Source: Micropterus salmoides (lineage: Eukaryota > Chordata > Actinopteri > Centrarchiformes > Centrarchidae). From it: a stretch of DNA of 64,000 bases. The translations under genes were made by a program, and so were the position numbers. The stretch spans positions 4,118,777-4,182,776 of the forward strand of contig NW_024040596.1 in assembly GCF_014851395.1 (NCBI RefSeq), given 5' to 3'. Below the pieces are notes generated by a model. The model did not search any database. It was not told the DNA's origin and worked only from the letters and a program-made list of their open reading frames with translations. Below are positions 12,000-25,853 of this stretch, piece after piece (within the stretch, counting starts at the first letter, position 1; the number at the start of each line of letters is the position of its first letter).

Positions 12000-12350
12000 C
12001 GGCTGCACACTAGAGGATAATTGAGCAGATTTTGGGTCTGAATCACCTCTCTCGACAATTGCGGTGGCGTTCCAGAGCTGAGGCTGGTCAGAATAGACTA
12101 TCAGCTTAATATCCTATATCCTTATCCTGTAGTGTGAGGGGTTTACAGACATAATCTTACAGACATAATCTTACAATTATTCCATAATTGTAAATCCATT
12201 GTAAATCCATAATCTTACAATTACTGGATTGGAGTCACCCCGATTTCGAATCCTTTTTTTATATTTTATGTCTCTAATGACAAACCCGCAACAGCCAATG
12301 AGAGCGAGCTGACCAGGAAGCACCACAATTTATAATCCATGCTGATTTTG
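12000..12350. mobile_element. Possible DNA-element remnant with short tandem repeats
   Basis: The start GCCGGCTGCACACTAGAGG has the look of a non-autonomous DNA element. At 12145-12172 the 14-mer ACAGACATAATCTT is present twice in tandem, followed by TCCATAATTGTAAATCCA variants to about 12225. Ends not defined. Confidence 0.35.
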
Positions 12351-15239
12351 TCTTCTTCGGTTCATCGATTCATCCACAATTTCATTCTCTTTCTTTGTTT
12401 TTCTGTGCAAAGTGTAGCACACTAAAGTGCAACTACCTGATGACAACAGTCTGCCTCAAATTCGGAAAAATAATGTGTAATTGAGGGTGCGTTCATGAGA
12501 ATTTTGTATTAGCATAATTAATGCCCCAATAATACTATATAAGGCTACGCGACCTGCCCCATATATCAGGAAGTGTTTATTCATGAAAATGACATTGAAG
12601 AATCAAAAGAAGAACCTAACAAGTTCAGAGATTAAAGTCCTGCTTTTGGAGAGCCATAAACGAATGTGTATTATTTTTAGCAGCATCAGCAGTGAAATTA
12701 AGGGAACAGGACCGGATCGTTGTGTCTGTCTGCAGAGTTGCCGCTCTAACAAGTTTCACATAAGCACAGCCTTTGATAATCTAAACCGCGACAATAACCA
12801 TTCATCTTTCTTTGCCAATATATCACTCTCTTCCAAGGGCCTGACATGCTAAGACATCCAAAAGATGACACTTTCAGTTGACCTTACTATATACAGAGGC
12901 AAATTAACCTTCAATTAGTGCGTCATTGAAGTCGTTTTGCAGTTTGATGTGTTCATATTGATATTGTAGTGTTATGAAATAAGCATCAATAGCTATTTAA
13001 GTACATGAAAATATAATAAAGAGTATATTTGAATTGCGCAATCAAACAGTATAATGTTAACATAATTATGAAGTCATTAATTTAAGACTTTCAAACCGAG
13101 AATTCCTTCAAAGTAATGAAATATACACTCCATTAGTGAAAAACTGGGGTTGGGAGAACTACAGACTAATTGCACATGACTCATACAACTCCTAAATTGT
13201 TTTCATGCCGAAGAAATAAAGGCAAAACACAAAGAAATTGGTGGAAGCGGCAAGTTCTCCTAAATCACTTGTGTAAGCTACTTAAGAACAAATCTGTTCA
13301 TACAGGTATATGTATAAGGAATTAAGATTAGGTGTGATCCCAGCAGCAGCAGGGTTAATCTGTCTCAGAAAAAGCATGCTTTCAAACTGAGCTTTGAGTC
13401 TCACAAAAGCTCACCAATTGCCAATAGAAGAACCATTATTTTTTTTCTCATTTGTATTGTTTGAATGATAACCTGCATTGCAGGAAAAGACCACTGTATC
13501 GATCCTCTCATCTAATCAAGAGTGCATCTACGGTACAATCGGTCGAGGATGACATTTGCACAGACTGGGAATGAGCCACTTGCTCTCGCTTTCTGTCTGT
13601 CCCATTGATTCAGCTGTGTAATCACGTCCACATCAAAGGAGAGAAGGCTAAGACACAAACATTCACGGCTGCCGCTTGTCCTTGAAGGTCCATATAATAT
13701 TTGACAAATGACAGCTTCATTGTATGTGCTATATTGAAGATGCATTTAGAAAAATAGAGTTTTAGCTTGGCTATTCAGGCTGGATGAAAAATCAGATTGC
13801 CAACTTGCGACGTGCAATACAACATGTTATTATTTTCATGTGGTGAAAGCGCTCAGTGGTTGTTCAGAATCCGGTGGTGTGGTCTTCTGTGGGAATTATT
13901 GTTTTGCTAAAGTCTTTTTTCTGATTTTCTGACAGCAAATAATGTTTCTCCGTGGCAAACGGCACCCTCCGAAAATATTGCTCACACACATCATAATGGT
14001 GTGATAGTACAGATACAGAATAGGCTTATATTTATTCATACTGAACTCCTGATATTGCAGTGACAATATCACAGTATAGCAAAGACAGCAATACAGATGT
14101 AAATACATTTTTATGATAAAAGGAAACCCTTCAGATGTGCCTCACTTAAAGAGCAATAATACTAATATTATATACACTTTCCTATATACATTATCTCTGT
14201 TGTGGGTTGAACCTACTATAGCCACCATGAATGAGTGGCAGAAGATGTATTGTGTGTGTGTGTGTGTGTGTGTAGGAGAGTGAAGGATTATCTGTCAGGT
14301 ACTTTACTGAACGAGCAATCTAAGCTTTAACTTCTGTTAAGGGCTCCTCAGCTCCAGCTAAACTGCTATACACATTCCTGTATGCCTATGGTAGTCAAAA
14401 TGCATTAGACCAAGGAATAAATTTCAAGGAGCATGGGATGAATTAAGTCTTAGATGTTAAAATATCTGAGATAAGTAAATCATTTGGGACGTGAGCAGGG
14501 CAAAGAAAGCTGAGCAGCAGCCAGTATATAATTAAATATCCCAATATTTGCACAAGAAGATATCACTAGAAAGCTTCATAGACCTTGTAAGGAAACACAA
14601 GTAAAACATTTCAGAAACTGGCATAGATCTTTTGCCCATGTGTTTAAAATCATCACAAGTTTGTCATTTAAAATAACACAATAACAAATAGCAGTGATAC
14701 TGTTTCTAATAACTATAGAGGATGGGCAGCTTCTGATATCTCATCATATGGGGATGTGAAAAAATCGGGGGAATTAAAACCCCAGGAGGGCAGCGGGGGG
14801 AGAGACAGAGAAATCAAAAGCATGGGACGCATATCTCATCATTTATATCATATATAATATATTTTCATTTATAGTAGAGTGTTTTCTTGCAAGATTCGCA
14901 CTTGGTTCTTCCAAATGGGTTAACATGAGCGTTGAAAGGAAGCAGGGAATGCTTCGCAACACTTCTGCTTCCTGTGTGTCCCAAGACAACGGGGATTTCA
15001 CACCTAGTCTGCCCACTGAGAGACTGGGAAGAGCAAGTGGTGGCAGGAGAGGTAGCGGAGGAATGAGTGATGTAAGAGCTTTTACTTTTTCACATTCTGT
15101 TAATAGTGTTTCAACATTAGAATTTCATGTGATTTACCTAACGTAGGACCGGTCCGGAAACAGAGTTTGAAATTGCTTTTTTTGTGAGGCATGGACAAAC
15201 ACCACTTTTAGGGGTGCTATTGCGCTATTGTAGGATACG
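12351..15239. other. Unannotated sequence with a GT microsatellite
   Basis: A (GT)12 tract lies at 14250-14273. The rest is AT-rich. The ATG frames at 12583-12852 and 14925-15146 have no family resemblance and no splice structure that I can defend. Confidence 0.45.
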
Positions 15240-15521
15240 TTCATATGAGTCGTATTTCACTTCATGTCATATCATGCACGAACCTGGCACATTGTAAATT
15301 GTTTTTGTTCCATTGTTGTTTTTATTTTTATTATTATTTTTATTTTTTTATATTGTCAGTTGTAATATGTTATATAAGCATTTGTTTATTACATATTTAT
15401 ATATTTCTACATGTATTTATGTCACCTGTATGTCTGTCAGCGTGTAGCACCTTAACACCAAAGCAAATTCCTTGTATGTGTAAAAAACTACTTGGCAATA
15501 AAGCTCCTTCTGATTCTGATT
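15240..15521 (+). mobile_element. 3' end of a non-LTR retrotransposon
   Basis: The segment AAGCAAATTCCTTGTATGTG, then ACTTGGCAATAAAGCTCC and a TTCTGATTCTGATT tail is the standard 3' terminus of a large fish LINE group. Only the 3' UTR is present, as expected for a 5'-truncated insertion. Confidence 0.7.
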
Positions 15522-18319
15522 TGGAGGTTGATTAAAACGACCTATGTTGTTGACTGTTGAAGGACTGTTCAGGCAGTTGAATGAACATTTTTCATTACTG
15601 GTTTCAACACCTTCATTCTTATGAAGCATTTGGTTTTTATTTCAAGTGATGGGATGAATTATTCACTAGGTGTTTTGTAATTGGGACTCTCTCAATTTGG
15701 CAGATGGTGCCTTGATACTTTCTCCCCTACAGGCATGTGCAACTTATGGCAAACTTATGCCCACATCATTGTTTGCCATATGCTCCTTCTGGACTGAGAA
15801 GTTGCCAACTTCTGTCAAATTAAAGGGCCAGACACCATTTTGCTTCCTCAGGTGCATGCTTGATTTCTTGCAAAGGTACAGGATGACCGGGCTGAGGATG
15901 TCTGTCATATACACCCCCTTTAGAGTGCATCCCAGGAAACACACTTTGTCCAATTGATTGGCTGAGAAGCGTCCGAGACAGACTCTAATTGGCATTGAGT
16001 AGGATTGTTCAGTTCACCAGCGCTCAGACTTTGCAAATGTCAGAGCACGGATTTGGAAGAATCATTCAAGCGAAAGGGATTTCTGGTTCCCACTATTGTT
16101 TTGTTATCGAGACCAAGTGGGAAACAGGTAGGGGCTCAACTTATATATTGCCAGGAAAAGATAATGCCGTTGCAGAGGGAGAAAAGTCAGTTGATAAAAC
16201 AGCTATTCAAGTTTGCAGCAGGCAGATCTAGGGAAGAGAGTTAAAGTCATGAGAAGGCATACAGAAAGTTGGGTTTTTATTTGTGTGTATCTGTCCAGAG
16301 TCTCCTGTTTGAAAGAACAAGACAAACAAACCTTCTGAGGTTGTTGTGAGATGAATTTTAAATCTGGTTAGCATGGACATATGGGTCTTAAAATCTATCA
16401 AGTTGTAGAACAATAATTAAGTTGCTCATTGTATTCCTCCTCCCTCACCACCTGCCATACCAACACGCAGGCTCTGATTAAAAATGCATGGGTCTCACAG
16501 GCCTTTTAGATAATTAAGAAGGTTTCCATGCTGTGCTGTTAGAGCAAAGGAGAAAGCAATCTTTTTAGCAGTACCAGATGAAATGCATACAGGAATGGCT
16601 TACTGTAAAGCTTTGAGGTTAAAGATCTTGCATGATCTTGCATGTGACTGTACCATGACTGCAGAGTTTTTTCCACTTGGGCGTCTCCAGCAACAATCAA
16701 ACCACCAATCCTGGCATAGTTTGTGTCATGCTCTATGTACTAAGCTATACATGACCAGGCCTGTTGCTGCCCAAACACAAGTAGCTTCACTATTAAATCT
16801 CCAGGGTAGCCCCCAGTCTGTTTCCCGGTCACACAATGTGATCTCTCAAAGTTTTTATTGTACGTAAAAATGGCAACAGATTTCTCCTGCAGGCGTGTTT
16901 CAGGGGGATTCTTTTGATCTTCTGGTGAAAGTGCTTTGGAAGGAGCTTGAAGCCCACTTCTATCTTGCAACATAACACACTACAGAAAGTTCTCTCCCTG
17001 TTTACAAGATTGCTGCAGGAATGAGGTTATCTCTCGCTGCTTTAAGGCCAATGTCTATAGCCTTAATGAGCTGCATTTGAATTGATCTGCGGGATCAGTG
17101 TCATTGTTTCTTTGTAGTTTTCATACACCCCCTCGTTTTTAGGTTCACTATTATTGAGCTGATCCACCACTTATTTTGCTGTTAGTGGCCTCAGAGCCAC
17201 GCACATTAATCTGTCTTCACACTTGATTTAAGTGTTGTGAAATGAGCTCAGCAATTGTTGTATTTCATCCAATTTGACAGTGCCTCTTAACATAAAATCG
17301 ATATATTTCCCAATATGTTGACGCTACATGTGGAAGAGTAAAAAGTACAGAACCATACTCACCAGTTCAATTCAACACAGCAGTCCCGGTTTGCGCTGTT
17401 TAAATGGTCACTGTTAACGAAGCCATGTTTGAAACTAACAGTAACCAGTTTATCATTATGACATCATTTGGCATTCGGTTTGTGGAGTTGATGTCCAGTA
17501 TGACTAGAACATAACACTGGTGTTTCTTAACAGTGTTGTCAAGCCTCCACATGGGGATGCATCACACGCAGATGGAATTAATGTGACTTTTGCATATTTA
17601 TATTCAGAAAAAATAAATTAATACAATTTTAAAAAGACACAACAGATGGGCAAATATTCCAGTAAAATAAAAATAAAAGGTTTTTCAGCATTAATAGGGC
17701 CATGATTTTAATTATAACTTATGAGCAGAATGAACGGTACTACAAGAAACTGTAAGAAATTAATGTTTAAACAAACAACTTTTGGTTTCGCTGGCTTTAA
17801 TTACAACTGTCAGCAGCTAATTTACTCAGCTCTAGCTTATTAGCATTTCAATGTGAGTTAGAGAACAACACAAATTAATGATTGGCTCTTGCCTGGTTAA
17901 TGTGCTCTCTGCATGATTGTGTCTGTACTATTTATGCTCGGCCAAAAATGTGTTTGTGGAAAAAGGAGCATCCCATGAATTATTTTGATGTTGGAACGAA
18001 TGAGCGGTGGGCTGTGTCTGTTGTTCAGAAAAGACCGACAGAGTGGTGAGTGTTTATACATAAACAATCTAGCGATGGCCTCACATCAGTCACACACAGA
18101 CAACTAACAGGTAGCTCGGCAGCTGTCAAGTGGAGGTGAACAGAGTTGTTTCAATCTCTCAGTTAAACTTCTAAGCACAGCGTATCGTTTTAAGCGTATC
18201 ACCTTTAAAAGATCTGAATTGCGACTTCAGGATTCAGACAGCTCATCCTGTTAATCTGTGAAGCTCACATTATCTTAAGCGACTGCAGTGCAAAGCTGTT
18301 AGAAGTATCATTAGGTGAC
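15522..18319. other. Unannotated sequence
   Basis: No exon, RNA gene or clear repeat recognised. Several 60-95 residue frames occur on both strands and look like chance. Confidence 0.45.
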
Positions 18320-18530
18320 CTCGGTGTGATACCAAACCTTTGTCCAACGTGACTATATCAGCTCGTCTGTTAGTTCTGTTTTTGGTCTCCACCAGCCCAC
18401 GGGGGAAATATCTGCTGCTATAATAATAATAATAATAAAATAATAGCCGCTAAATGCTCGGGCGATAGAGCCAATCATTGAGATAAAACTTGCTATTAAG
18501 AGCTAAAGATTTGTGTGATAATTCTCTGTA
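18320..18530. mobile_element. Fragment of a common fish repeat with a TAA microsatellite
   Basis: The wording GTTCTGTTTTTGGTCTCCAC, GGGGGAAATATCTG and CCGCTAAATGCTC is that of an abundant fish non-autonomous element. An (ATA)n tract lies at 18420-18440. The element may extend upstream to about 17.93 kb. Confidence 0.5.
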
Positions 18531-19706
18531 GGTTCATCAAAGACACAATGTTTTCACACTGTAATTTGATACAAATGTTATTATAAAAATTTTCATTATA
18601 GACACTTTAATAAATGCAAAAAGCAACCATATACTTTTATCAGATTCTATTGATGTAAAAACATGAAATGATTGTGACAATGCTTGGTATCTTAATGTTA
18701 AACAGACCAGAAACACAGCCTATAATTTGATTTATATTTTTAAAAATCACACAAACAAAAGGTACGAGTGGGTTTAGCTGTTTGATGTATAATGACAGTA
18801 GCCTCATTTGATCTGAGCTCAGCTGTAAAGCCTTAGGACAGGCTGTGACTCAGCCACCCCTTTGTCTTCTAGCCTCAGGGCACTGATAAACACTGACAGC
18901 TTTTCTTACATTGCAGGCCTATCTACTCGCATATTGCACTACCAAGTGTTGCAATCCAACATAGCTTTATTTAATGGAGTTTGTACTCTTCGCTTCATAA
19001 ACCTTTTTACGAAGTGAGTCACTAAAGAAACGAGAGTTCAAAAGTGGCAACTAACTTGGCCCACACAGGGATGACCAAGATGTTCGCTGCAGTTGTTTTT
19101 CCATTCGTTCAACCTTTGAAAATAGCTGTGATGAACTCAAGGGTACTCACTGATGATGTCACTGATTGTAGATTGCATGATATTTCAAAAAGAACAGATT
19201 TCTAAAAGAAACTGGTTGAAATTGTTATACGGGCCAAAGAAGAACAAATATGTATATATTTTTTGTAAAATAATGTTTTTATAGCTGTGAGGCGTAGAAT
19301 CACAATTCATTTCTCTTGGACTTCCTTGGTCTAACACATAAAGGCCACACCCATTCACACCCACAAAATATTTCGGCCATTTTTAAAACTTGAAAGAAGA
19401 TTTAAGGTGGCGCCTAATTAAAATGATAATTTAAACTGCCATAATTCAGTGGTTGCTCTCTATGATGTTGTAGATGGGGATCCAGATGTAGAAAAAAATA
19501 TTGTAAAGTTTGGTTATCAAAACCATATCTTCCAAAAAGTATTTGTGGCTGTGATGTGTGCTCTCTGACTGCTCTTTATGTCAAGCTGTTTTTTCTCCAT
19601 TCATCTCCATGCTGTGGGTTGTCTTTTTAGGTTTAGAATTTCCAATGTTTTTAACTTGTTTTTACTTAATTAATGAGTACACAGAGAATATAATATTCTT
19701 ACCATT
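18531..19706. other. Unannotated sequence
   Basis: AT-rich DNA; nothing recognised. Confidence 0.45.
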
Positions 19707-20755
19707 AACTTTACTTTTACTCATTTGGCAGACGCTTTTATCCAAAGCGACTTACAACTGACAATACATACTAGTAAGGGCAGCAATAAATGCTAGTAAG
19801 AGAGAACTAATAGCATGTATGAAATCAATGGGGTAAATACATAGGGAAAGAAGTAAGAGTTAACAAAATAATGCAATCAATACAAGAGAATTGTAGGGGA
19901 TAGAAGAAGAAGAGCACAGGAAGTGCATGTTAGAGTTTAGGAGTTAGAGGTGTTAGAGGAAGTGTTCTCGGAAGAGATGAGTTTTCAAGAACTTCTTGAA
20001 GTTAGAGAGGGACGCCCCTGCTCTGATGGCGTGTGGTTGCTCCTTCCACCATCGTGGTGTCACAGATGAGAACATCTGGTGATCTGAGATTGCTTTGTGT
20101 GGAGGGATGGCAGAGCCAGGCGGCGTTCGTTGGAGGAGCGTAGTGGCAGAGAAGGAACGTAAACTTGTATGATGGAGTTTACGTAGATGGGTGCAGACCC
20201 AGTAGTAGATCTGTATGCAGCGTTAGTGACTTGAATTGATTCTGGAGGCCACGGGGAGCCAGTGGAGGTCACTGAGTAATGGGGTGACATGAGCCTTTTG
20301 GGCTGATCAAAAACCAGACGCGCTGCTGCGTTCTGAACTATTTGTAAGTTTCACAGCACAAGTTGGACGACCTGCTAGGAGGGAATTGCAATAGCTGAGG
20401 CAAGAGGTAACCATGGCCTGTACCAGAAGCTGGGTGGCGTACTGAGTGAGGTAGGGCCTGATTTTCCTTATGTTGTATAGAGCAAAGTGGCATGACCGAG
20501 AGACAGCAGCAACATGGTCTGAAAAGGACAGCTGGTCATCAATCACCCAAGTTTCTCACCACCCTGGTTGGAGTGATGGTTGAGGAGTCGATTTGTAGCT
20601 TGATGTTATGGTGGATAGATTGCTTGGCTGGATTGACCAAGAGTTCAGTCTTAAGAGAGGTTTAGTTGAAGGTGGCGAGACTTCATCCATGCAGATATGT
20701 CTGATAGACAGTCCGTGATCCGCACCGAGACAACGCACTGCTTTCTTCATACCCC
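19707..20755 (-). mobile_element. L2-like LINE, 5'-truncated and frameshifted
   Basis: On the minus strand the end of a reverse transcriptase ORF is readable in three frames. 20750-20556 contains the LNSWSIQPSNLSTI region; 20546-20307 contains IDDQLSFSDHVAAVSRSC, then YNIRKIRPYLTQYATQLLVQ; 20290-20060 contains TTGSAPIYVNSIIQ and RRLALPS. These are the C-terminal part of a fish CR1/L2-clade ORF2. The 3' tail CGCTTTTATCCAAAGCGACT begins at 19733. Frameshifts make it dead. It is the likely partner family of the V-SINE at 8.2 kb. Confidence 0.9.
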
Positions 20756-23700
20756 ACTTCTGTTATGATTATTTTTATTTTATTTTCTATTTGTACAAAG
20801 GTCTCTGAAGCTCTGAACAAGGTTTTTTTTTATTTATTTATTTATTTTTACACCTATTCAACTTAGTCTGCAATTTTTTCATGCATATGCCTTTTCCGTT
20901 TTTTTTTTTTAGTAAGTTTCTTTCTCAATTACACAGCAAGAATTTTCTTACTCTCACAGAGTGTAAAGTCATTTAGTTCAGGCTGCAGATGACAAAACCA
21001 CTGGGAGCTGTCAAGACTGTCATTGCTCTCTTCTTTTTCTGTGTTTCTGTCAACATCTGCCTCTTTTTCTCCAGCTGTTTTATGAGTGCATCATACTTTG
21101 CTGTCATCCCGATAACAGTGTGTGCTCTTTTGTGTTTTGTCTTTTTTAGTGTCATCAGTAATTGGCTGTTTTTTGTGGTTTGCTGGTCCATGGCTGCTGT
21201 GCATTTAGTGCTTGTGCCCCCTTTGCTACAAGACCTAGAAATGGATATACAGGATAATCCTTCCTGTATACTAAACAAGCAGGGACTGAGCCTCAAACTG
21301 ACTCAATCTCTCGAATTACAGAGGTGCCTGGCACTGTGCACACATTGAGCAACTCAGATCATTATCCAAATGTGTGAGTGTGTGCGCAAATCTTGGCCAA
21401 GCTTAGCCTTTCAGCAGTTCTAAGGAGACTACCTGCCAATGGAAATTTGATGCATTTGTTCAGCATAGTCTATTTTTCAAGGAGCTGGCTGATTTGTTGG
21501 TTGTCTTCCAAGGGTTTTGCTAATGCATTGTATAGGGGCTATATTTATTTACCTTCTGTTGAATAACATAGAGAATTCCTGAGGACAGATCTGGAGCTTT
21601 TGAGGTATTCGTGGATTGCTCAGAAAGGTTGTTTGTATTCAGAGCTCTTGCAAGGGCTGTGCAAATCAGCTTTTTTACACAATTTACTTAAAAGATGAAC
21701 TTCTAGCCGCAAATTATAATTACGCAAAATATATGAACAAAATGTATACAATTATACATTTTTTAAAACGCTGTTTTAGCCATTTTCAGTCCAAAAACAG
21801 CGGTTGTTTGTGTCAATAAAGACCGTCCTCGAGGTCGGTGAGCAGATAAGTTTTGTTTCTGTCATCAGAATGAGTGACAGAAGAAGAGTTTGCTTTGGCG
21901 GAGGCGGCCTTTATCGGCCTCTGCTGGCGACCCGTAGGAGCTAAACAGACATGCAGGATATCCATCGATTCGTCTCTTCAAAACGAAGAGAAAGAGCCCT
22001 GTAGGATGTTCTGTTCTCAACTTGTGGCCTGTATAGCATGGGAGTGCTTTAGGTCACAGGAATATTGACTGTTTTTATCAATATTTCAATGTTGTTATTA
22101 GGAACAAGGGTGTATGGAGAGAAATAATGTTATAAAGAACTACCAATAAAAGTGAACATATAAAATGTAAATATGGCCACAACTGGTATATTTAAAATAA
22201 AAGTGTAATAACTGTTGTATATCAGTTTCTTTTCATCAAAATTACATTAGAAGATATTCAGGTGCATTATAATCTTCCTTATGATGGTTTTGATGGTTTA
22301 TTGCATTAAAATGTAGCTTTTTTTTACCAGGCGAGGATGAAAATATCATATTTTTTCTGCATTGCATTTCCATGTAGTCTGTAATGGTAAAATAAATATG
22401 TTAATGTGCAATGGATTGATATTCCTTAGCTTCTAACCTTTCAAAGGAGACAAGAATTATACATCTAGGCCAAATGGTTGAGTTATTACTGATTTTATTT
22501 TGGGAATGTTAGGCGTTTTTCCTGGAAACAGGTAGCAGGTAACATGTGGTTAAGTTATCTTTTAACCAATGTCATTGTGACTAGTTCCGCTGAGTAGCTA
22601 TGTGTGTTATAAAGTCAACAAGTTACAGAAAGCTGCCAAATCATCATATATTGTAAAATCCCATATGAAAAAGACTCAAATAATGGCCGGGGTGTGGCCA
22701 GCACAAACAAAGAAAGGTTGATCGCTCATAAAGGCAGAGTAAAAAAAAACACTGAAATGACCCATTACAACAGCTCACATGTTAAATCAGTCATGTTATG
22801 CTCACCACCTCTGCTGCTCTTAGTTACTCTCTTTTCACAGAAATAATGTTTTCATAGTTCATTGCAGACTTCTCTACATTAAAAGCCTATTTCTAAATGC
22901 TGTAAGGCTTTTACTGTGAAAATTCTAGAGGAAGTGTTGAGTTTGATTCATGCTAGCTTAAGTCAACTGAAGTGATTCTGTACTGTGTTATACTCGTTAT
23001 ACTGAATTTATCCGTCAAAAGGTGAAGACAGAGTAACTTTTGAGTCTGCATTAACACGGAAACAGGGGACATTACAAATAAATCCCTAATTCCAAATAAA
23101 GATTCACTGGTTCTTTTTGCCACTGGGGTAAATGTAGCCAAAACTACCAAATCATCACATATAACAATGAATAACCATCCAACCACCAAGTAAAATCAAT
23201 GCCAAATAAAATATGCACAAAAACCCCACTTACACACTAAGTGACACTATTCAAACAAGCAACAAAGTAATGCAATCAAACACTAAGCACATTTGATTCA
23301 TTCACTCTAATACAGCTACCATTGTAGGCTCACTACAGGTGTCGCCTGGCGCTGGTGACTAATCACTACAAGTCTTTACTGCTGCGCCGTGTCCGTTTTA
23401 CATTTATTAATAATTTTTACAGAATTTTCTAAAGGTCTGGTCATTAATGGACATAATGTGCCTTAGTTTGAATGCTATTGTGCACTATTCTTTATTAATA
23501 TGCATTCCCTGTTGGTTTCCAGGGTGACTCAAAATGACCCACTTTCATTTATGTCACTGTCATACAGTAACAAAATTGCTGCTGAGTGCTACTGAGACAC
23601 AATTGCCCATGGGTACTCTAACTCCAGATCACCCACGGAATCGGCACCTATGTTTTCTACTGTGGTTCATGCAGTGGCTCTATTTGAATTTATATATTCA

Positions 23701-24689
23701 ATGAGAGTAAAGTATTTGTGGGCCTTCTGTATGTCCATATAAAATTCTTTAAGATTTACTGTGTTCCTTAAAGACCATTTCTGGTTTCCTTGCAGAGAAA
23801 ATGTTTTCATTTGGCTCTTAATTTTTTCTCAGGTTGTGTTGATTTTGGACAGTCTAACAATGCCTCTGTCTGGATATTGGACTCAAGAACACATTGTACA
23901 CATTTGGTCTGCCTCAGACAAAAGGAGCAGAAAGTTTTCTGGCTTATTGAACGCTCTTACGTAAGACCAGTATGAACCACGTCAGTAACCCCCCACCCCA
24001 AAAAAGGAATGATTCTGTTGCAGCCATGGTAACTTGGGGCATCCAATGACAAAGAAGAGAGCAAACAATCTCAACTTGTCAATATTGCTGTGTAAAGTTT
24101 GTTCAGCGAGGTTCAGCAACGAGATGTGTTTACAGAGCCAATGGGGTTGGGTACTAGACAGAGTAATTTCTCCCCTGCTATATGACCCAATCTTCTATTG
24201 CTTATCAGATGCAACAAGAAGAACGTAAATAAAAAAATACAACAAGTCTCTGCAGGAAAGCCCCACTGCCCTTACCCCAACTCCCACATGCAATTACAAT
24301 ACCACAGGTTGGGTAGAAGGAAAAAGATTGGAAGTATTTTATTGGTGTCCCCAATCCCTGGTTATCATTTAGAATTGGACGGGTGAAGGAGGAGGGCAAG
24401 GAGCAGAGGTGAGCTGCTGCCCTCATTACCTCGCTTGGCAGAAGGACTGTTTGTTGACTGCTGTGCTGATAGGACTGGGCAGGGTGGTTCCCATTAGAGG
24501 ACGTGCTTTCATAGAACTTTGTACCTTACAGGAAAGAGAATTTAATGTTTGTTTTCCAAGCTTCCCAGTCACGCCAGAACAAGAACTAGAATTGGATGAT
24601 GATTAAGCTACCTATGAGCTAAATGATAAAAAACAAACTTGTGTTTCAGTTTAGTGTTTAACAAAAGTTAATTCCATAAACAGCCATGC
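20756..24689. other. Unannotated sequence
   Basis: T-rich tracts lie at 20764-20915. From 20989 a + strand ATG frame of 119 codons is rich in Phe/Val/Leu/Cys, and the minus strand is open over nearly the same bases with a Lys-rich reading. Neither resembles a known protein. The stretch 21815-22040 is slightly CpG-rich with a 24-codon ATG frame. No supportable exon was found. Confidence 0.4.
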
Positions 24690-25145
24690 AACCAACTCTG
24701 CGAAGCTGATCTAAATGCTAATGTCTGGATTTCTAACATGCTAACAATGACAATTTTTATTTATTTTTACCATGTTCACCATCTTATTTTAGCATTTTGG
24801 CATGCTAACATGTGCTAATTAGCACTAAACACAAAGTGTTATATTACCTTATTGCAGATATAACAGTATATGTCCGTAATCAAATACATTGTAATACAGA
24901 TATGCAAGTACAGCAGGGGCTCGTGGGAATGTATTTTCTCAGAACCCCAAAAAATCACCATATTCAGTAGTATTCATTGTTTGGAACCATGAATTCTATG
25001 TAAATTAATTCAGTAGCTGTTGAGAGTTTTCACTGGATACGAGAGAGGTTTGACCAGCAGCCGACGCTAGAGGAATTGTCAGGGGATCGCCAAAGTCCGT
25101 AGGCTTCTTCCTCTGGGGAACATAAATATCTGCACAAAAATATAA
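24690..25145. mobile_element. Common fish interspersed repeat fragment
   Basis: The strings CATGCTAACATGTGCTAATTAG, TAGAGGAATTGTCAGGGGATC and CTGGGGAACATAAATATCTG occur in the order seen in a very common fish non-autonomous repeat. The end abuts the hAT copy B. Confidence 0.6.
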
Positions 25146-25153
25146 TGGTAATG

Positions 25154-25853
25154 TAGGGCTGTCCCCGACTAAGGATTGATATAGTCGAATCAGAATCGTC
25201 AAGTCCTGCCTGTAGTCGACTGATTGTCGAGTCATGTGTGTTTTTGTGCACGCCTATTGTGAGCGGAGGGCGGGGTTTACAACCGCAGAGCTGCAGTCTC
25301 TATTCATTCAACTTACGCTGTAAATTTCCAGCTAAACTGAGGCTTATTGTTGATCCTTTTCTCTCTCTCTCTCTCTCTCTCGCCTGTCATTCACCGGTCT
25401 TGTGTGAGTTTTGCGTGCATGCCGTGCTGCCTATTTCAAGTAGCCGGCTATTTAAAAATGATAAAATATTCTTTGTGCGGTTCATCAACAGTGATAAATC
25501 ACCAGTGAGGGTCTCAGTCTCTTCAGCAAGTGTTCCTCTTCCGCCACCACACACACGCCACGCCCAGGGTTAGGGTTACAATTTTGGATTTATTTACGGA
25601 CTTTAAAAACATTTATTGGAAATTTTATTCGTTTTAAATGTTTATTTTCAGCATTGAATGTTGAAATCATGAAATGTATATTGTAATAACCTGTATATTA
25701 AATTACTGGGAGAAAACTGGTAGTTCTATGTAAAATCAGACGTTGAAAATGGCATGATTGTTTCACTGCGAAGCTTCGCTTGTGAGATTGACAGTCAAAT
25801 CAGGCTCCACCCATCGAAGCATCAAATCTTCGACAACTGGGGGTTAGAACTTA
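25154..25853 (+). mobile_element. hAT-type non-autonomous element, copy B
   Basis: It is collinear with copy A at 1.4-2.1 kb, sharing stretches such as TTTCCAGCTAAACTGAGGCT, CGCCTGTCATTCACCGGTCT and GAGAAAACTGGTAGTTCTAT. The left end TAGGGCTGTCCCCGACTAA is better preserved than in copy A. The right end is worn (GGGGGTTAGAAC) and no target duplication is seen. A (TC)n tract at 25360-25381 is an internal expansion not present in copy A. Confidence 0.8.
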
